Assembly (NCBI RefSeq): GCF_004799755.1
Contig: NZ_SLUB01000020.1
Location: forward strand, 1-64,000
Length of the DNA stretch: 64,000 bases
Direction: 5' to 3'
From: Bacillus timonensis
GTDB taxonomy: Bacteria; Bacillota; Bacilli; Bacillales; Bacillaceae_L
The position numbers and the translations under genes are program-made. Shown piece by piece: positions 63,170 to 64,000 of this stretch (positions are counted from its first letter, which is position 1; each line of letters starts with the position of its first letter). The notes below the pieces were generated by a model. That model did not search any database, had not been told where the DNA came from, and was given only the letters and a program-made list of their open reading frames with translations.

Positions 63170-64000
63170 TTATTTTCCTAATGTATGTTGGATGGCTTGC
63201 CTAATATCACTCACACCTATCACTTCAATTCCCTTAGGAATGGTCCAACCACCTAAATTACGCTCAGGAAGAATTACTCGCTGAAAGCCAAGTTTTGCTG
63301 CTTCTTGGACCCGCTGCTCAATTCGAGAAACGCGTCTTACCTCTCCAGTTAACCCAACTTCGCCAATAATTACATCTGTGGGGTTTGTCGGTTGATCTCT
63401 AAAACTAGACGCTATGCTTAAGGCAACCGCTAAATCAATTGCTGGTTCATCCAGCTTTACACCACCGGCAACCTTTAAATATGCATCTTGATTTTGCAAG
63501 AGAAACCCCGCTCTTTTTTCTAATACTGCCATTAATAAAGAAACCCGGTTATGATCTATTCCTGTTGCCATGCGGCGTGGATTTCCAAAACTAGTTGGTG
63601 ATATCAACGCCTGAATTTCGACAAGTACGGGTCGTGTACCTTCCATAGACGCAACAACTGTTGACCCTGCAGCACCTGCAGAACGCTCCTCAAGAAATAT
63701 CTCAGAAGGGTTGGCAACTTCTTCTAGGCCCGTTTCCTTCATCTCAAAAATGCCCATTTCATTCGTTGAACCAAAACGGTTTTTTACAGCACGTAAAATA
63801 CGATACGTATGATGTCTTTCTCCTTCAAAGTAAAGAACGGTGTCCACCATATGTTCAAGCAAACGAGGACCTGCGATATTTCCCTCTTTCGTAACATGAC
63901 CCACAATAAAAATAGCAATCCCATTTGTCTTCGCGATTCGCATTAATTCCGCCGTACATTCCCGCACCTGAGAAACACTGCCAGGAGCCGAAGAGATGTC
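63170..64000 (-). CDS. radA: DNA repair protein RadA/Sms (3' part)
   Basis: 277 codons of the C-terminal part; the start lies beyond the right edge (full proteins have about 455-460 residues). Present are the end of the RecA-like ATPase core with [10 protein letters not shown], the RadA-specific KNRFG motif ([16 protein letters not shown]) and the Lon-type C-terminal domain (NHRV-type [36 protein letters not shown]). RadA is a branch-migration helicase in recombination. The zinc finger and Walker A are outside the window. Confidence 0.95.
   Translation of the reverse strand, partial: DISSAPGSVSQVRECTAELMRIAKTNGIAIFIVGHVTKEGNIAGPRLLEHMVDTVLYFEGERHHTYRILRAVKNRFGSTNEMGIFEMKETGLEEVANPSEIFLEERSAGAAGSTVVASMEGTRPVLVEIQALISPTSFGNPRRMATGIDHNRVSLLMAVLEKRAGFLLQNQDAYLKVAGGVKLDEPAIDLAVALSIASSFRDQPTNPTDVIIGEVGLTGEVRRVSRIEQRVQEAAKLGFQRVILPERNLGGWTIPKGIEVIGVSDIRQAIQHTLGK

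Overview
This window comes from an endospore-forming low-GC Firmicute of the family Bacillaceae (Bacillus sensu lato, not B. subtilis itself). The evidence is near-identical RpoB/RpoC/ribosomal proteins, sporulation genes (pdaB, kbaA, gerD, cwlD, sigH), strong AGGAGG ribosome binding sites with many GTG/TTG starts, a cysteine T-box, and a gene order that closely tracks the B. subtilis origin-proximal ribosomal superregion. The window reads that region backwards: nearly all housekeeping genes are on the minus strand.

Layout, left to right. (1) 1-451: 5' end of a 16S rRNA gene on the minus strand with tandem rrn promoters and a boxA-like leader. (2) 452-5400: spore and envelope block, with a small conserved protein, pdaB, kbaA, gerD, salA, cwlD and ybaK. 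(3) 5571-16742: an accessory stretch between ybaK and rpsI. It holds a small membrane protein; a plus-strand run of SDR, a divergent QueA paralogue, a VOC protein and a GAF-kinase/NarL-type regulator pair (AirSR/YhcYZ-like); a type II IPP isomerase with a YisP-like squalene-synthase-family protein; and a trehalose-type PTS / GH63-like glycosidase / TreR-like cassette. (4) 16743-36264: rpsI-rplM-truA-ecfT-ecfA2-ecfA1, then the alpha, spc and S10 ribosomal protein clusters with rpoA, infA, map, adk and secY. (5) 36636-48754: the str cluster (tuf, fusA, rpsG, rpsL), the L7Ae-like rplGB, and rpoC-rpoB. (6) 49200-53833: an RsmC-like methyltransferase, rplL-rplJ-rplA-rplK, nusG, secE, rpmG. (7) 53967-64000: sigH, rae1, rlmB, mrnC, cysS-cysE with a T-box, gltX, ispF, ispD, yacL and the 3' part of radA.

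The core encodes transcription, the ribosome, its export and energising partners (SecY/SecE, ECF module) and two aminoacyl-tRNA synthetases. Leader RNAs (L10, L13, S10 leader, T-box) and sigma-A promoters in the intergenic gaps give plausible control points.

The most interesting observations are in the accessory stretch. A mutated copy of the rpsI 3' end (12340-12379, with an in-frame stop) lies on the far side of the PTS/glycosidase/regulator cassette from the intact rpsI. The cassette is therefore bracketed by direct repeats of the rpsI tail, as expected for integration at the rpsI 3' end, although no integrase is present. The cassette pairs a trehalose-type PTS permease with a GH63-like hydrolase instead of TreA, and has a 20-bp perfect palindrome just downstream of the permease -10 box. 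Other points are the absence of disA between radA and yacL, two copies of a palindromic interspersed repeat (one provides the nusG stop codon, the other sits between the cysteine T-box and cysE), and degenerate active-site motifs in the QueA-like, YisP-like and PdaB proteins.
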